DNA of 64,000 nt, taken from NCBI RefSeq assembly GCF_023954305.1, contig NZ_JAMLIG010000002.1, positions 372,001 to 436,000 of the forward strand, in the 5' to 3' direction. Under the pieces are notes generated by a model that saw nothing but the letters and a program-made list of their open reading frames with translations, had not been told where the DNA came from and searched no databases. Positions 24,574 through 33,991 of this stretch are shown in pieces; within the stretch, counting starts at the first letter, position 1; the number at the start of each line of letters is the position of its first letter. The DNA comes from Mesorhizobium sp. GTDB lineage: Bacteria; Pseudomonadota; Alphaproteobacteria; Rhizobiales; Rhizobiaceae. A program made the position numbers and the translations under genes.

Positions 24574-25880
24574 GCCTTCCGATCGGTTCTCAGCTTCGCC
24601 CAGAACTCCAGCCGTTTGCGTATGTCCCGCTCGAAGCCGCGCTCGGGCGGGTCGTAGAACGTCTGCCGGCCCATCTTTTCCGGGAAATAGTCCTGGCCCG
24701 AGAACGCGTCCGGCTCGTCGTGGTCATAGCGGTAGCCGGCACCGTAGTCCTCCTCCTTCATCAGCTTGGTCGGCGCGTTGAGGATGTGCTTCGGCGGCAG
24801 CAGCGAGCCGTATTGCTTCGCCGCCGCGGTCGCGGCCTTGAAGGCGGTGTAGACCGCGTTCGATTTCGGCGCGGTGGCGAGGTAGACGCAGGCTTGCGCG
24901 AAGGCGAGTTCGCCCTCGGGCGAACCGAGATAGTCGTAGGCGTCCTTGGCGGCGATGGCGATTGTCAACGCCTGCGGGTCGGCCAGCCCGATATCCTCCA
25001 CCGCCATGCGTACCAGCCGCCGGCCGAGGTAGAGCGGATCTTCGCCGGCATCGAACATCCGGGCGAGGTAGTAGAGCGCCGCGTCCGGATCGGATCCGCG
25101 CACCGATTTATGCAGCGCCGAGATCAGATTGTAGTGGCCGTCCTGGCCCTTGTCGTAGATCGGCGCGCGCCGCTGGACGATGCGTTGCAGCCTCGTCTGG
25201 TCGAAGGTCTCGCCCGGCTTCGCCGCCCGCCAGACCTCTTCCGCCAGCGTCAGCGCCGCACGGCCGTCGCCGTCGCTCATCCTCACCAGCATCTTTCGCG
25301 CATCGGGGTCTAGCGGCAGCGCCCTGCCCTGCTCGGCCTCCGCCTTGGCGAGCAGCGCGCCGATGCTTTCCTCCGAATGCGACTGGAAGGTCAGGACGCG
25401 GGCCCGGGAGAGCAGCGCCGCGTTGAGCTCGAACGAAGGATTCTCCGTCGTGGCACCCACCAGCACCACGGTGCCGTCCTCCATCACCGGCAGGAACGAA
25501 TCCTGCTGCGCGCGGTTGAAGCGGTGGATCTCGTCGACGAAGAGCAGCGTCTGCCGCCCGTTCGCGCGCCTCAGCCGGGCCGCGTCGAACACCTTCTTCA
25601 GGTCGGCGACGCCTGAAAACACCGCCGAGATCTGCTCGAAGGCGAGGTTCGTCTCGCCGGCCAGCAGGCGCGCCACAGTCGTCTTGCCGGTGCCGGGCGG
25701 GCCCCAGAAGATCATCGAGCCGAGCGTGCCGGAGCGGATCATCCGCGTCAGCACTCCATCCTCGCCGGTCAGGTGTTCCTGGCCGACGACCTCGTCGAGA
25801 TGCTTGGGCCGCAGCCGGTCGGCCAGCGGCCGTCCGGGCTCGGGGGGCTTCGAAGACGGATCGTCGAACAGGTCTGCCAT
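24570..25880 (-). CDS. rarA: Replication-associated recombination protein RarA
   Basis: A 436-residue AAA+ ATPase of the RarA/MgsA (WRNIP1) family acting at stalled replication forks. Walker A GPPGTGKTT is at residues 60-68 and Walker B LLFVDEIHRFN around 112-122. VVLVGATTENPSFELN is the sensor-1 region. The C-terminal half holds the tetramerisation domain (YGSLLPPKHILNAPTKLMKE, GYRYDHDEPDAFSGQDYFPE). Its ATG overlaps the stop of the protease gene by one base, so the two are coupled. The stop codon comes from the palindromic repeat at 24539-24573. Confidence 0.96.
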   Translation of the reverse strand: MADLFDDPSSKPPEPGRPLADRLRPKHLDEVVGQEHLTGEDGVLTRMIRSGTLGSMIFWGPPGTGKTTVARLLAGETNLAFEQISAVFSGVADLKKVFDAARLRRANGRQTLLFVDEIHRFNRAQQDSFLPVMEDGTVVLVGATTENPSFELNAALLSRARVLTFQSHSEESIGALLAKAEAEQGRALPLDPDARKMLVRMSDGDGRAALTLAEEVWRAAKPGETFDQTRLQRIVQRRAPIYDKGQDGHYNLISALHKSVRGSDPDAALYYLARMFDAGEDPLYLGRRLVRMAVEDIGLADPQALTIAIAAKDAYDYLGSPEGELAFAQACVYLATAPKSNAVYTAFKAATAAAKQYGSLLPPKHILNAPTKLMKEEDYGAGYRYDHDEPDAFSGQDYFPEKMGRQTFYDPPERGFERDIRKRLEFWAKLRTDRKA

Positions 25881-27349
25881 CAGTAGCGCAGCACCTGCGT
25901 CATCAGCCGCCCGTCGCGCTCCACGGTGAATCGCCAGAGCCGCGTCTGCTGGGCTGCGGCCACCCGCATCTGCTCGACCGTATCGATCTGGCGCCCGTTG
26001 ATGGCCCGCACGATGTCGCGCGGCTGCAGGCCGACGCGCGCCGCGGTCGAGTTTCGCGCCGTCTCGACGATGACCACGCCGCGCAGATTGGTCGGAAGGC
26101 CGAGCCGGTCGGCACTGCGCGGCGAGAGATCCGCCACCTTGGCGCCGCCGAACGGGCTATTGCCCTCGATAGTAATCTCGCGGCTGGACTTGCCTTCCGG
26201 AGTACGTTCGAGCCTCACCTTGACCTCGCGCTCCTTGCCCTGGCGCAGGATTGTCAACGCGACTTCCGCGTCGATGTTCTGTGTCGCAAGGCGGTAGCCC
26301 AGCGCGTCGACATGCTCGATCGCCGAGCCGTTCATCGCCAGCACCACGTCGCCGGGCCGCAGACCGGCACGCGACGCCGGGCTGTCGTCGTCCACCGACG
26401 AGATCAGCGCGCCCGACGGCTTCGGCAGGCCGAGTGCCTCGGCCACCTGCGGCGTCACCGCCTCGAAGCCGGCGCCGACATAGGGCCGCTCGAACACGTC
26501 GCTGCCGTTCTCGGCCGCCGTGACGACCGCTCGCACCATGTTCGACGGGATGGCGAAACCGATGCCGTTCGACCCGCCGCCGCGCGAATAGATCGCCGTG
26601 TTGATGCCGATCAGCCGTCCCGCCATATCGATGAGCGCGCCGCCGGAATTGCCGGGATTGATCGCAGCATCGGTCTGGATGAAGAAGCCGAAATCCGAAA
26701 TGCCGACCCGGTTGCGCGCCAGCGCCGAGACGATGCCGCTGGTCGTCGTCTGCCCGACGCCGAACGGATTGCCCATCGCCAGCACCAGGTCGCCGACCTC
26801 CAGCGCGTCGCTGTCGCCGATCGGGATCGTCGGGAACGGCTTGTCCGCTTCGATCCTCAACACGGCGAGGTCGACCCGCTCGTCCTTCAGGATCACCGTG
26901 CTCTCGAATTCGCGCCCGTCGGACAGCGCCACCTTCACCTCGTCGGCGTCGCGGATGACATGGTAGTTGGTGACCACGATGCCCGACTTGTCGACGATCA
27001 CGCCCGAGCCGAGCGATGACTGTTCGCGCGGCGGCATCGCGCCTCCTCCGCCGAAGAACCGCTCGAAGAAAGGATCGCCCATGAAGGGCGAGTTCTGCTG
27101 CACCATCTGCGACGCATAGACGTTCACGACGGCCGGCGCCGTCTGCTTCACCAGCGGCGCGAAGGAAAGCTGGATTTCCTCACGCCCGAACGGCACGCGT
27201 TTGTCGACCGTGCCGCTCTGCGCGTTCTCGGTGCCCCGCAGCAGATTGCCGAAAAGGTCGCGGATCGAGCCGTTGTCCTGCGCGAACGAGGGCCCGGCGC
27301 CGAGCGACAGGCCGAGTGCCGCGGCCATGAACAGATGCCGTCTCTTCAA
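25880..27349 (-). CDS. Do-family periplasmic serine protease (DegP/DegQ-like)
   Basis: A 489-residue trypsin-like protease with two PDZ domains. The start is TTG at 27349, preceded by GGGGAG at seven bases, giving a clean signal peptide (KRRHLFMAAALGLSLGAGPSFA). The catalytic triad is His130 (VTNYHVI), Asp160 (RVDLAVLR) and Ser235 (PGNSGGAL). PDZ1 is around 275-370 and PDZ2 around 395-485. A Gly-rich, Phe-rich insertion (FMGDPFFERFFGGGG) precedes the catalytic domain, as in DegP LA loops. It acts in the periplasm on misfolded proteins and is coupled to rarA. Confidence 0.93.
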   Translation of the reverse strand: MKRRHLFMAAALGLSLGAGPSFAQDNGSIRDLFGNLLRGTENAQSGTVDKRVPFGREEIQLSFAPLVKQTAPAVVNVYASQMVQQNSPFMGDPFFERFFGGGGAMPPREQSSLGSGVIVDKSGIVVTNYHVIRDADEVKVALSDGREFESTVILKDERVDLAVLRIEADKPFPTIPIGDSDALEVGDLVLAMGNPFGVGQTTTSGIVSALARNRVGISDFGFFIQTDAAINPGNSGGALIDMAGRLIGINTAIYSRGGGSNGIGFAIPSNMVRAVVTAAENGSDVFERPYVGAGFEAVTPQVAEALGLPKPSGALISSVDDDSPASRAGLRPGDVVLAMNGSAIEHVDALGYRLATQNIDAEVALTILRQGKEREVKVRLERTPEGKSSREITIEGNSPFGGAKVADLSPRSADRLGLPTNLRGVVIVETARNSTAARVGLQPRDIVRAINGRQIDTVEQMRVAAAQQTRLWRFTVERDGRLMTQVLRY

Positions 27350-27449
27350 TGCGAATCTCCCCTCGCGGTGCTGTCTCGAACCCGGCGCCATTGTCACCGC
27401 GATTGTGCAAATTGAAAGGCTGCCGCGCCATGCAATACGGTGGTGGCGA

Positions 27450-28050
27450 TCATATTCGCCGGTCTGGCTTCCCCGCCTTCGCCTCGATCAGCCTTGCGAT
27501 AGCGTCGTGGCCCATGCGCCGCGCGTGCTCCAGCGGCGTGGCTCCGTCCCGATCGGCAATTGTGGCATCCGCGCCCGCATCCACGAGGATGCCGACGATC
27601 TCCTGATAGACCGGACCGCCGTCGCCAAGGATCACCGCTTCCAGCAGCGCCGTCCAGCCGAGATCGTTGACGTGGTCGATGTCCAGACCCGCGACGATCA
27701 GGATGCGGACGGTCTCGGGATGTCCGTGGTGCGCGGCCGGAATCAGGGCATTCCCACCATAGCGATTGGTGTCGTCGAGCTTCGCCCTCCCCGTCGCCAG
27801 GATTAGCCGCAATATCTCGTTGCGACCCTCCGCCCCGGCATAGAGGAAGGGCGTGTCGCGAATATTGTCCTTGGCGTTCACGTCCGCGCCGGCATCGATC
27901 AGCAGCCTCGCGATTTCGACACGGTTCGCGCGGGTCGCCAGCAGCAGCGGCGTCCGCTATCCCGCTCTCCGCCCGCGCTGCGCCAGCCACAGTGTGGCCG
28001 GCGGCAGCGGCCGTCAATGCGGCAACGGCCTGGCGGCGCGTCAGGGGCAT
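27450..28050 (-). pseudogene. Ankyrin-repeat protein, reading frame broken
   Basis: An ATG at 28050 opens a signal-peptide-like MPLTRRQAVAALTAAAAGHT...ARAESG. The frame then passes into non-ankyrin sequence. A clear ankyrin protein runs in another frame from about 27955 (RTPLLLATRANRVEIARLL, then GADVNAKDN) to 27450, with four repeats (GNALIPAAHHGHPETVRILI, LGWTALLEAVILGDGG, DGATPLEHARRMGHDAIARL). A TAG (27958-27956) closes the ankyrin frame just before RTPLLL. About one repeat seems missing at the junction, so an out-of-frame deletion is likely. A GTG at 27881 could still give a shortened cytosolic protein. The start overlaps the stop of the Tas gene. Confidence 0.65.
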
Positions 28051-29093
28051 GGGTTGCCGGTCCGCTGGTGGATCGCGTCCACCGCCTCCTGCATCTCCTC
28101 CGTCCAGGTCACTCCCGCCGACGACAATGCCATGTCGAGCTGGGCAATCGACGTCGCGCCGATGATGTTGGACGTGACGAAGGGCCGGCTGGTCACGAAC
28201 GCATTGGCAAACAGCGCCGGCTCCATCCCGAAGGAGCGGGCAAGTTCGTTGTACTTGAGCTGCACCTCGGCCGCGTTCGGGGTCTCGTAGCGCTGGCCGC
28301 GATTGAACAGTCGGGAGCGCGAGCCGGGCGGACGAGCGCCGTGGTCGTATTTTCCTGTGAGATAGCCCTGCGCCAGCGGCGAATAGGCGAGGAAACCGAC
28401 CTCCTCGCGGTCGCAGACCTCCGCGAGGTTCACCTCAAAAGTCCGGTTGACGAGATTGTACGCGTTCTGCAGCGACGCCGGCCGCGGGCCGGTGCCCTTT
28501 TCGCTCTCGAACACGTAGCGCATTACGCCCCACGAGCTCTCGTTGGACAGGCCGAAATGGCGGATCCGGCCGGATTGCACCAGTTCGCCGAGCACGGCGA
28601 TCGTCTCGGCGATAGGGGTCTCGTCCGCGTCGCGCGGCGCCGGCCAGTTGCCCACCCGCGTCGGGTTGGCGCCCCACGGCACTTTGCGCTCGGGGAAATG
28701 GATCTGGTAAAGGTCGATATGGTCGGTCTGCAGTTTCCTGAGCGAGCCCTCGACCGCATGCAGGATGTCGGCGCGGACGAGCTTCGACGGCCTGCCGTCG
28801 CGGAACCACTCCATCGGCGTACGCCCGACCACCTTGCTCGCCACGACCACCTTGTCGCGGTTGCCCCGCGCCTTCATCCAGTTCCCGATATAGGTCTCGG
28901 TCCTGCCTTGCGTCTCGGCCTTTGGCGGGATGGGATAGAGTTCCGCCGTGTCGAGGAAATTGACGCCACGCTCGAAGGCAAAGTCCAACTGCGCATGAGC
29001 GTCGGCTTCGGTATTCTGCTCGCCCCAGGTCATGGTTCCGAGACAGATTTTCGAGACGACGAGATCGGTGCGGCCGATACGGCGCATATCCAT
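28041..29093 (-). CDS. Tas-type aldo/keto reductase
   Basis: A 350-residue NADPH-dependent aldo/keto reductase closely patterned on E. coli Tas: LGTMTWGEQNTEADAHAQLDFA, NFLDTAELYPIPPKAETQGRTE (catalytic Asp and Tyr), VVASKVVGR (catalytic Lys), HIDLYQIHFPER, and the C-terminal NIIGATSIAQLDMAL. GGAG stands seven bases before the ATG at 29093. The longer upstream frame is not needed. The physiological substrate is unknown. It is divergent from the Rieske oxygenase gene. Confidence 0.92.
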   Translation of the reverse strand: MDMRRIGRTDLVVSKICLGTMTWGEQNTEADAHAQLDFAFERGVNFLDTAELYPIPPKAETQGRTETYIGNWMKARGNRDKVVVASKVVGRTPMEWFRDGRPSKLVRADILHAVEGSLRKLQTDHIDLYQIHFPERKVPWGANPTRVGNWPAPRDADETPIAETIAVLGELVQSGRIRHFGLSNESSWGVMRYVFESEKGTGPRPASLQNAYNLVNRTFEVNLAEVCDREEVGFLAYSPLAQGYLTGKYDHGARPPGSRSRLFNRGQRYETPNAAEVQLKYNELARSFGMEPALFANAFVTSRPFVTSNIIGATSIAQLDMALSSAGVTWTEEMQEAVDAIHQRTGNPCP

Positions 29094-29241
29094 GAGGGAA
29101 CTCCGGTTGATGGCGGGCGCACCGCGAAACGATGGCAGGACGCTTATAGCCAAAGCGTCCGTCGCGTCCAAGAACAAGCGCGGCGATTGACAGGACGGAC
29201 CGTTCGGGTGTCCGCTCCGCCAAAACGGGAGCGAGACCCGC

Positions 29242-30429
29242 ATGACGATTATCGCGACTGACCCCGCCGATCCGTACAACGGACTGCGCAAGGCCGAGGC
29301 GACCTTGCCGGCCGCAGCGTACTACGATCCCCACCGGTTCCGCGCCGAAATGGATACGATCTGGGGCCGCAACTGGATCCATGTCTGCCGATCGAGCGAC
29401 CTCGACGGCCCGCGCTCCTTCCGCACCGTGCGTATCGGCACGCAGGAGATCGTACTTCTGCGCGACGAGACCGGCCTGCTGCGCGCCTTCCACAACACCT
29501 GCCGGCACCGCGGATCCGCCCTGTGCACCGAAAGCGCGGGTCGCCTAAAGGGACGGCTGCTCGTCTGTCCCTATCATTCCTGGTCCTATGCCACGGACGG
29601 GCGGCTGATCGGCGTGCCGTCCAAAACTCTCCCGGCCGGCTTCGACAAGGCCGAGTACGGGCTCTACGCGGTCGCCGCCGAGGAATGGCGCGGCTTCGTC
29701 TTCGTCAATCTCGACGAGCGCCCGGCGACGTCGGTCGCGGAAACTTTCGACATCGCCTCGGTCAGCCTCGCCAACTGGCCGCTGGAAGGGCTCGCCGTCG
29801 GCCACCGCTACGTCAAACGCATGCTGTGCAACTGGAAGATCTTCTGGGAGAATTTCAACGAGTGCCTGCATTGCCCCAACGTGCATCCCGAACTGTCCAG
29901 CCTCGTGCCGATCTACGGCCGCGGCCTGATGGCACGCCACGACGACCCCGAATGGCACAAACACGCCGACGACAGCTCCCCGGAATACTCCGGCGGGTTG
30001 CGGCACGGCGCCGAAAGCTGGTCGATCGACGGCAAGAGTCACGGGCCGGCCTTCTCCAACCTGACCGAGGCCGAGCGCGACGCGGGCCAGAGCTACGCCA
30101 CGCACCTGCCGTCGATGTTCGTCGTCGGCCATCTCGACTACGTTCGCAGCGTCCGGCTGATGCCGCTCGGACCGGAGGAGACGGAACTGACGGCCGATTG
30201 GCTCTTCCCGGCAGAGCCTCTCGCCAGAGGAGAGATCGACGTCGACCAGGTCGTCGCCTTCGGACGCCTCGTCCTCGACCAGGATGCGGCGATCTGCGAG
30301 ATCAACCAGCGCGGCCTGCGCTCGCGACGTCACCGCGAGGGCGTCCTGATGCCCGAGGAATACGACGTCCACCGTTTCCAGCAATGGGTGCGCAACGAAA
30401 TGCGGGGCTCCGGCTTTCCAGAAGGATGA
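29242..30429 (+). CDS. Rieske non-heme iron oxygenase, alpha subunit
   Basis: A 395-residue ring-hydroxylating-type oxygenase. The Rieske cluster ligands are Cys87 and His89 (CRHRGSALC) and Cys109 and His112 (CPYHSW). The catalytic domain carries NFNECLHCPNVHPEL, the bridging acid and two-His mononuclear iron site. GGGAG precedes the ATG. No ferredoxin or reductase gene lies nearby, so it must use electron carriers encoded elsewhere. Relatives act on aromatic acids, choline, carnitine and glycine betaine. The substrate cannot be fixed from this sequence alone. Confidence 0.92.
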   Translation: MTIIATDPADPYNGLRKAEATLPAAAYYDPHRFRAEMDTIWGRNWIHVCRSSDLDGPRSFRTVRIGTQEIVLLRDETGLLRAFHNTCRHRGSALCTESAGRLKGRLLVCPYHSWSYATDGRLIGVPSKTLPAGFDKAEYGLYAVAAEEWRGFVFVNLDERPATSVAETFDIASVSLANWPLEGLAVGHRYVKRMLCNWKIFWENFNECLHCPNVHPELSSLVPIYGRGLMARHDDPEWHKHADDSSPEYSGGLRHGAESWSIDGKSHGPAFSNLTEAERDAGQSYATHLPSMFVVGHLDYVRSVRLMPLGPEETELTADWLFPAEPLARGEIDVDQVVAFGRLVLDQDAAICEINQRGLRSRRHREGVLMPEEYDVHRFQQWVRNEMRGSGFPEG

Positions 30430-30476
30430 TCGCTGCGGGCTTTTGCTGCGCTGCGATAGCGTGTTAGGGAAAGCGC

Positions 30477-31793
30477 ATGCTCTACCTCGAATTGCTGCTG
30501 GTCTTCGTTCTCACGCTGTTGAACGGGTTGCTGGCTATGTCCGAACTGGCGGTGGTGTCCTCCCGCCCCGCCCGGCTCAAGGGAATGGCCGACCGCGGCG
30601 TCGGCGGCGCGAAGCGCGCGCTGGCGCTCGCCGCCGATCCCGGCAAATTCCTGTCCTCGGTCCAGATCGGCATCACACTGGTCGGCATCCTGTCCGGTGC
30701 CATTTCGGGCGCGACGCTGGGTGATCGGCTCAGCGAATGGCTCATCGGTCAGGGCATGCCGGCGCGCTGGGCCTATGTGGCCGGCGTCGGTCTGGTGGTC
30801 ACCGGCATCACCTACATGTCGCTGATCATCGGCGAACTCGTGCCCAAGCAGCTTGCCCTCAAGAACCCCGAGCGCATCGCCTGCATGGTTGCGCCACTAA
30901 TGTGGATGATCGCGAGGGTCGCCGCCCCGCTTGTCTGGGTGCTCGACAAGTCCGGCAAGCTCATCCTCATGCTGCTCGGCCAGAATGCGGAGAGCGACCA
31001 GCGCGTCACTGACGAGGAGATACGCACAATCGTCGCCGAAGCCGAGCACGCCGGCGTGCTTGAGCCCGGCGAGCGCGAGATGATTGCGGGCGTCATGCGG
31101 CTTGGCGACCGGCCGGTGCGGCAGGTGATGACGCCGCGCTTCGACGTCGACTTGATCGATCTGTCCGACAACCCGACCCAAATCATCGCCCAGGTGCGCG
31201 AGAGCCAGCATTCGCGATTTCCCGTGCATGAGGGCAATCCGGACGAAGTGATCGGCATCCTCTGGGTGAAGGACATTCTCGATGCCGGACATTCGCCGAA
31301 GACCGCGGAGTTGCGCGCCATGGTGCGGCAGGCTCCGATCGTTCCCGAGACGATGGACGCGCTCGACGTGGTCGAGATCCTGAAGAAGTCTACCGTCCAC
31401 ATGGGTCTTATCCATGACGAATACGGCCACTTCCAGGGCGTCGTCACCTCCTCCGACATCCTCGAGGCCATCGTTGGCAGTTTCGCCACCGAGGAGGGCG
31501 ACCCGGAGCCGGCGATCGTCAAACGTGAGGACGGCTCGCTGCTCATCGCCGGCTGGATGCAGGCCGACGAGCTCGCCGAGGCGCTCGGCCTCGTTATCCC
31601 TGAAAACCGCACCTATGACACGGTCGCCGGCTTCCTGATCGAAGCCTTCGGCAACCTGCCCGCGGTCGGGGACCATATCCTGCTGCAGAACTGGCGCTTC
31701 GAGGTCGTCGACCTGGACGGCCGGCGTGTCGACAAAGTGCTCGCCTCGCGCCCGCTGGTCACCACGCGGGGAAAGAAGGCGGCGCGCACCTAA
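30477..31793 (+). CDS. CNNM/CorC-type membrane protein (HlyC/TlyC family)
   Basis: A 438-residue protein with an N-terminal DUF21/CNNM membrane domain (four helices, residues about 1-175: NGLLAMSELAVVSSRPARLK, ITLVGILSGAISGATLGDRL), two CBS domains (about 210-330: VMTPRFDVDLIDL, HMGLIHDEYGHFQGVVTSSD) and a C-terminal CorC_HlyC domain (ending in a FAD-like fold). The family was first called hemolysin but is associated with magnesium or other divalent cation efflux. AGGGAAAG precedes the ATG at 30477. Confidence 0.92.
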   Translation: MLYLELLLVFVLTLLNGLLAMSELAVVSSRPARLKGMADRGVGGAKRALALAADPGKFLSSVQIGITLVGILSGAISGATLGDRLSEWLIGQGMPARWAYVAGVGLVVTGITYMSLIIGELVPKQLALKNPERIACMVAPLMWMIARVAAPLVWVLDKSGKLILMLLGQNAESDQRVTDEEIRTIVAEAEHAGVLEPGEREMIAGVMRLGDRPVRQVMTPRFDVDLIDLSDNPTQIIAQVRESQHSRFPVHEGNPDEVIGILWVKDILDAGHSPKTAELRAMVRQAPIVPETMDALDVVEILKKSTVHMGLIHDEYGHFQGVVTSSDILEAIVGSFATEEGDPEPAIVKREDGSLLIAGWMQADELAEALGLVIPENRTYDTVAGFLIEAFGNLPAVGDHILLQNWRFEVVDLDGRRVDKVLASRPLVTTRGKKAART

Positions 31794-31805
31794 CTCGCGT
31801 CGGGA

Positions 31806-32594
31806 TCAGATCCCCGCGAACCAGTCGTAGCCGTTGTCCTCCCAGTAACCGCCTTTGCCCCCGCCAAAGCCTTCGAGGCTTTCGACGAGTTCGACCGTGT
31901 GGACATATTTCGCCATCTTGTAGCCGAGCTGGCGCTCCACGCGCAGGCGCAGCGGCGCCCCGTTCGCCACCGGCAGGGCCTCGCCGTTCAGGCCGTAGGC
32001 CAGGATCGTCTGCGGATGGCGCGCGTCGATCAGGTCGATCGATTCGTAATATTTGATGTCGCCGGAGAGACTCCGGTCGATCGTGTCGAAACACTGGAAG
32101 ACGGCGAACCGCGCGGCTGCCTTCGGCTTCGCTTGGTCGAGCACATGGGCCAGCGGCACCCCCGTCCATTTGGCGATGCAGCTCCAGCCCTCGACGCAGT
32201 CTTGCCGGGTGATCTGCGTGCGCGCCGGCATCGCCTGGACCTCGGCCAGCGTCAGCGACAGCCGCTTGTCGACCAGTCCTTTCACCGTCAGGCGATAGTC
32301 GGCGAAGCCGCCCTCGGACATCGAGCGATAGAGCGCGTCCGCGGGCTGCGTCACCCCGTTCGGGCGTTGCGGCTGCCTGATCTCGTTCTCCGAAAACTCC
32401 TGCGCTAGCGCGTCGCTGGAGAGCAGCATGCGCTGGACGCGGTAGGTCAGGCTGTTCGCCTGTTCGAGAACCGACCGCACGGTGCTGCCGTTACGCGTCA
32501 GGCTGTCGAACGCATCGCAGCCCGACAGCGCCAGCGACGAACCGGCAGCGCTCGCAGCGGTCAGAAACCGGCGGCGGGATAGCTGGAAGGTCAT
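31806..32594 (-). CDS. Molybdopterin-dependent oxidoreductase, Tat-exported
   Basis: A 262-residue protein of the sulfite oxidase/MsrP-type molybdopterin-binding fold. A twin-arginine signal (SRRRFLTAASAAGSSLALSG) is followed by a Cys, so it may also be lipidated. The molybdenum-ligand Cys lies in ITRQDCVEGWSCIAKWTG, and ANGAPLRLRVERQLGYKMAK matches the family core. AGGAGAGG precedes the ATG. The cytochrome b gene ends 3 bp upstream, so the pair probably forms a periplasmic enzyme with a membrane heme electron donor. The substrate is unknown. Confidence 0.9.
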   Translation of the reverse strand: MTFQLSRRRFLTAASAAGSSLALSGCDAFDSLTRNGSTVRSVLEQANSLTYRVQRMLLSSDALAQEFSENEIRQPQRPNGVTQPADALYRSMSEGGFADYRLTVKGLVDKRLSLTLAEVQAMPARTQITRQDCVEGWSCIAKWTGVPLAHVLDQAKPKAAARFAVFQCFDTIDRSLSGDIKYYESIDLIDARHPQTILAYGLNGEALPVANGAPLRLRVERQLGYKMAKYVHTVELVESLEGFGGGKGGYWEDNGYDWFAGI

Positions 32595-32597
32595 GGC

Positions 32598-33446
32598 TCA
32601 TTCCTCTCCTGAACGGGCGTGACGCGCACTGCCGGTGCGGTACCAGCCGGTGATGATCGAACGCATCTCGTTGAGCGGCCCCGCGGCGAGGATCATCAGC
32701 ATGTGGACGACGAAGAAGCCGACCAGCAGCACCATGACGACGAAATGGATCGTCCGCGCCGTCTGGCGTCCGCCGAGTATCTCGGGGAGCCAGGGCATCG
32801 CCGCGTTCATGCCGGGCGACATGGCGAGCCCGGTCAGGATCATCAGCGGCAGCATGACGACGAGCACCGACGCGTAGGCGAGCTTCTGCAGGACGCTGTA
32901 GTCGCGGGTATGATGAAAGCGAAGCCGCGCATGGTCGGCGATGTCCCTCGGCAGATTGCGCACATCCTCCCGGCTGGGCACGATGTCGCGCCAGAAATGC
33001 CCGTTGGCGAGGCTGGCGGCGAGCCACACCATTAGCGTGCCCACCAGCAGCCAGGCGAAGAAGAAATGGATCACGCGGCCGGTGGCCAGGTCCGTGTAGG
33101 AAGGGATCGTCGCCCAGGCCGGAAAGCCCCGGCCTACCAGTTGGCCGCGGTCTTCGCTGACGCCGAAAAGCCCGGTCGTATCGAACCGGTATCCGAGGAT
33201 CGTGGTGTAGCCCGCCGGGCCTTGCGGCGTGTTCTCGCCGCTCATCGAGAACACCGCATTGTCGAACGCGAAGCCCGACTGGTCGCCGAGATAGAGCGTC
33301 GGGTGCGCGTTGAAGATCTGCAGGCCGGTCAGCAGCAGGAAGAACAGGCTGATCGCCCAGAGCCAGTGCGTGATGCGCGTCCAGCCTGACTGGCGGTACA
33401 CCAGGTCTCCGGCTGTCGGCGGATGATCTTCGCCTCGTTCAGGCAT
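32598..33446 (-). CDS. Cytochrome b561-type membrane subunit
   Basis: A 282-residue integral membrane protein with four main helices and His residues placed for two b hemes (GWTRITHWLWAISLFFLLLT, VIHFFFAWLLVGTLMVWLAA, LMILTGLAMSPGMNAAMPWL, TIHFVVMVLLVGFFVVHMLM). It carries a longer periplasmic loop after helix 1 (GDQSGFAFDNAVFSMSGENT). GGAGGAG precedes the ATG at 33446. It is immediately upstream of the molybdopterin protein and is the likely quinol-oxidising partner. Confidence 0.9.
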   Translation of the reverse strand: MPERGEDHPPTAGDLVYRQSGWTRITHWLWAISLFFLLLTGLQIFNAHPTLYLGDQSGFAFDNAVFSMSGENTPQGPAGYTTILGYRFDTTGLFGVSEDRGQLVGRGFPAWATIPSYTDLATGRVIHFFFAWLLVGTLMVWLAASLANGHFWRDIVPSREDVRNLPRDIADHARLRFHHTRDYSVLQKLAYASVLVVMLPLMILTGLAMSPGMNAAMPWLPEILGGRQTARTIHFVVMVLLVGFFVVHMLMILAAGPLNEMRSIITGWYRTGSARHARSGEE

Positions 33447-33613
33447 CGTGCTCCTCCACAGGCCCGGTTGATATCATGCCACAAGCTACGCGAACGCTCG
33501 CATCGGAGTTTCGGGCGATCCGACACGTCGCGTTAACCCTCGGAGAAATCACGATTTACGAGGCGTGACGTCGATGTTACCGTTCGCGCGGCTGCGACGT
33601 TTGAGGGGCATCG

Positions 33614-33940
33614 ATGCGCGCGGTATTGACGATCATCGCCATCCTGGCGACCGGCGCGGCCCATGGCGCCTGTTTCGAGGACCTCGGCGAGACCGGTTGC
33701 ACGGACGAAGAGACTTTTCCGCTGCGCGATCTGCGGCGGCTCTCCTGCGAGAATCTGTGGCTCGTCCGGAATACGATCTATGACGAGAATGGTCTGTGCT
33801 TTCGCACGGCCCGCGCCCAGGACTATTTCGACAATTCCGACTGCTACATCGACGATCCCGGCGCGATAAGCCTGAACACCTATGAACGCGGCAACGTCAA
33901 CCGGATCGTCCAGGTCGAGAGCGAATTGGGCTGCCGCTGA
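33614..33940 (+). CDS. Small periplasmic protein with a YARHG-like motif
   Basis: A 108-residue protein with a signal peptide (RAVLTIIAILATGAAHGA). The mature part contains FPLRDLRRLSCENLWLVRNTIYDENGLCF, which resembles the YARHG domain pattern (L..LSxxELxxxRNxIYAxxG..F), and five or six Cys (ACFEDL, TGCTDE, LSCENL, GLCFRT, SDCYID, LGCR) likely paired by disulfides. YARHG domains are found in secreted, probably peptidoglycan-associated proteins. The function is unknown. It stands alone between divergent and downstream membrane genes. Confidence 0.75.
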   Translation: MRAVLTIIAILATGAAHGACFEDLGETGCTDEETFPLRDLRRLSCENLWLVRNTIYDENGLCFRTARAQDYFDNSDCYIDDPGAISLNTYERGNVNRIVQVESELGCR

Positions 33941-33991
33941 GCCAACTGGGCGGCGACGCCCGGGCTTGCCCTTTTCTCCGGCGCGCCGCAG

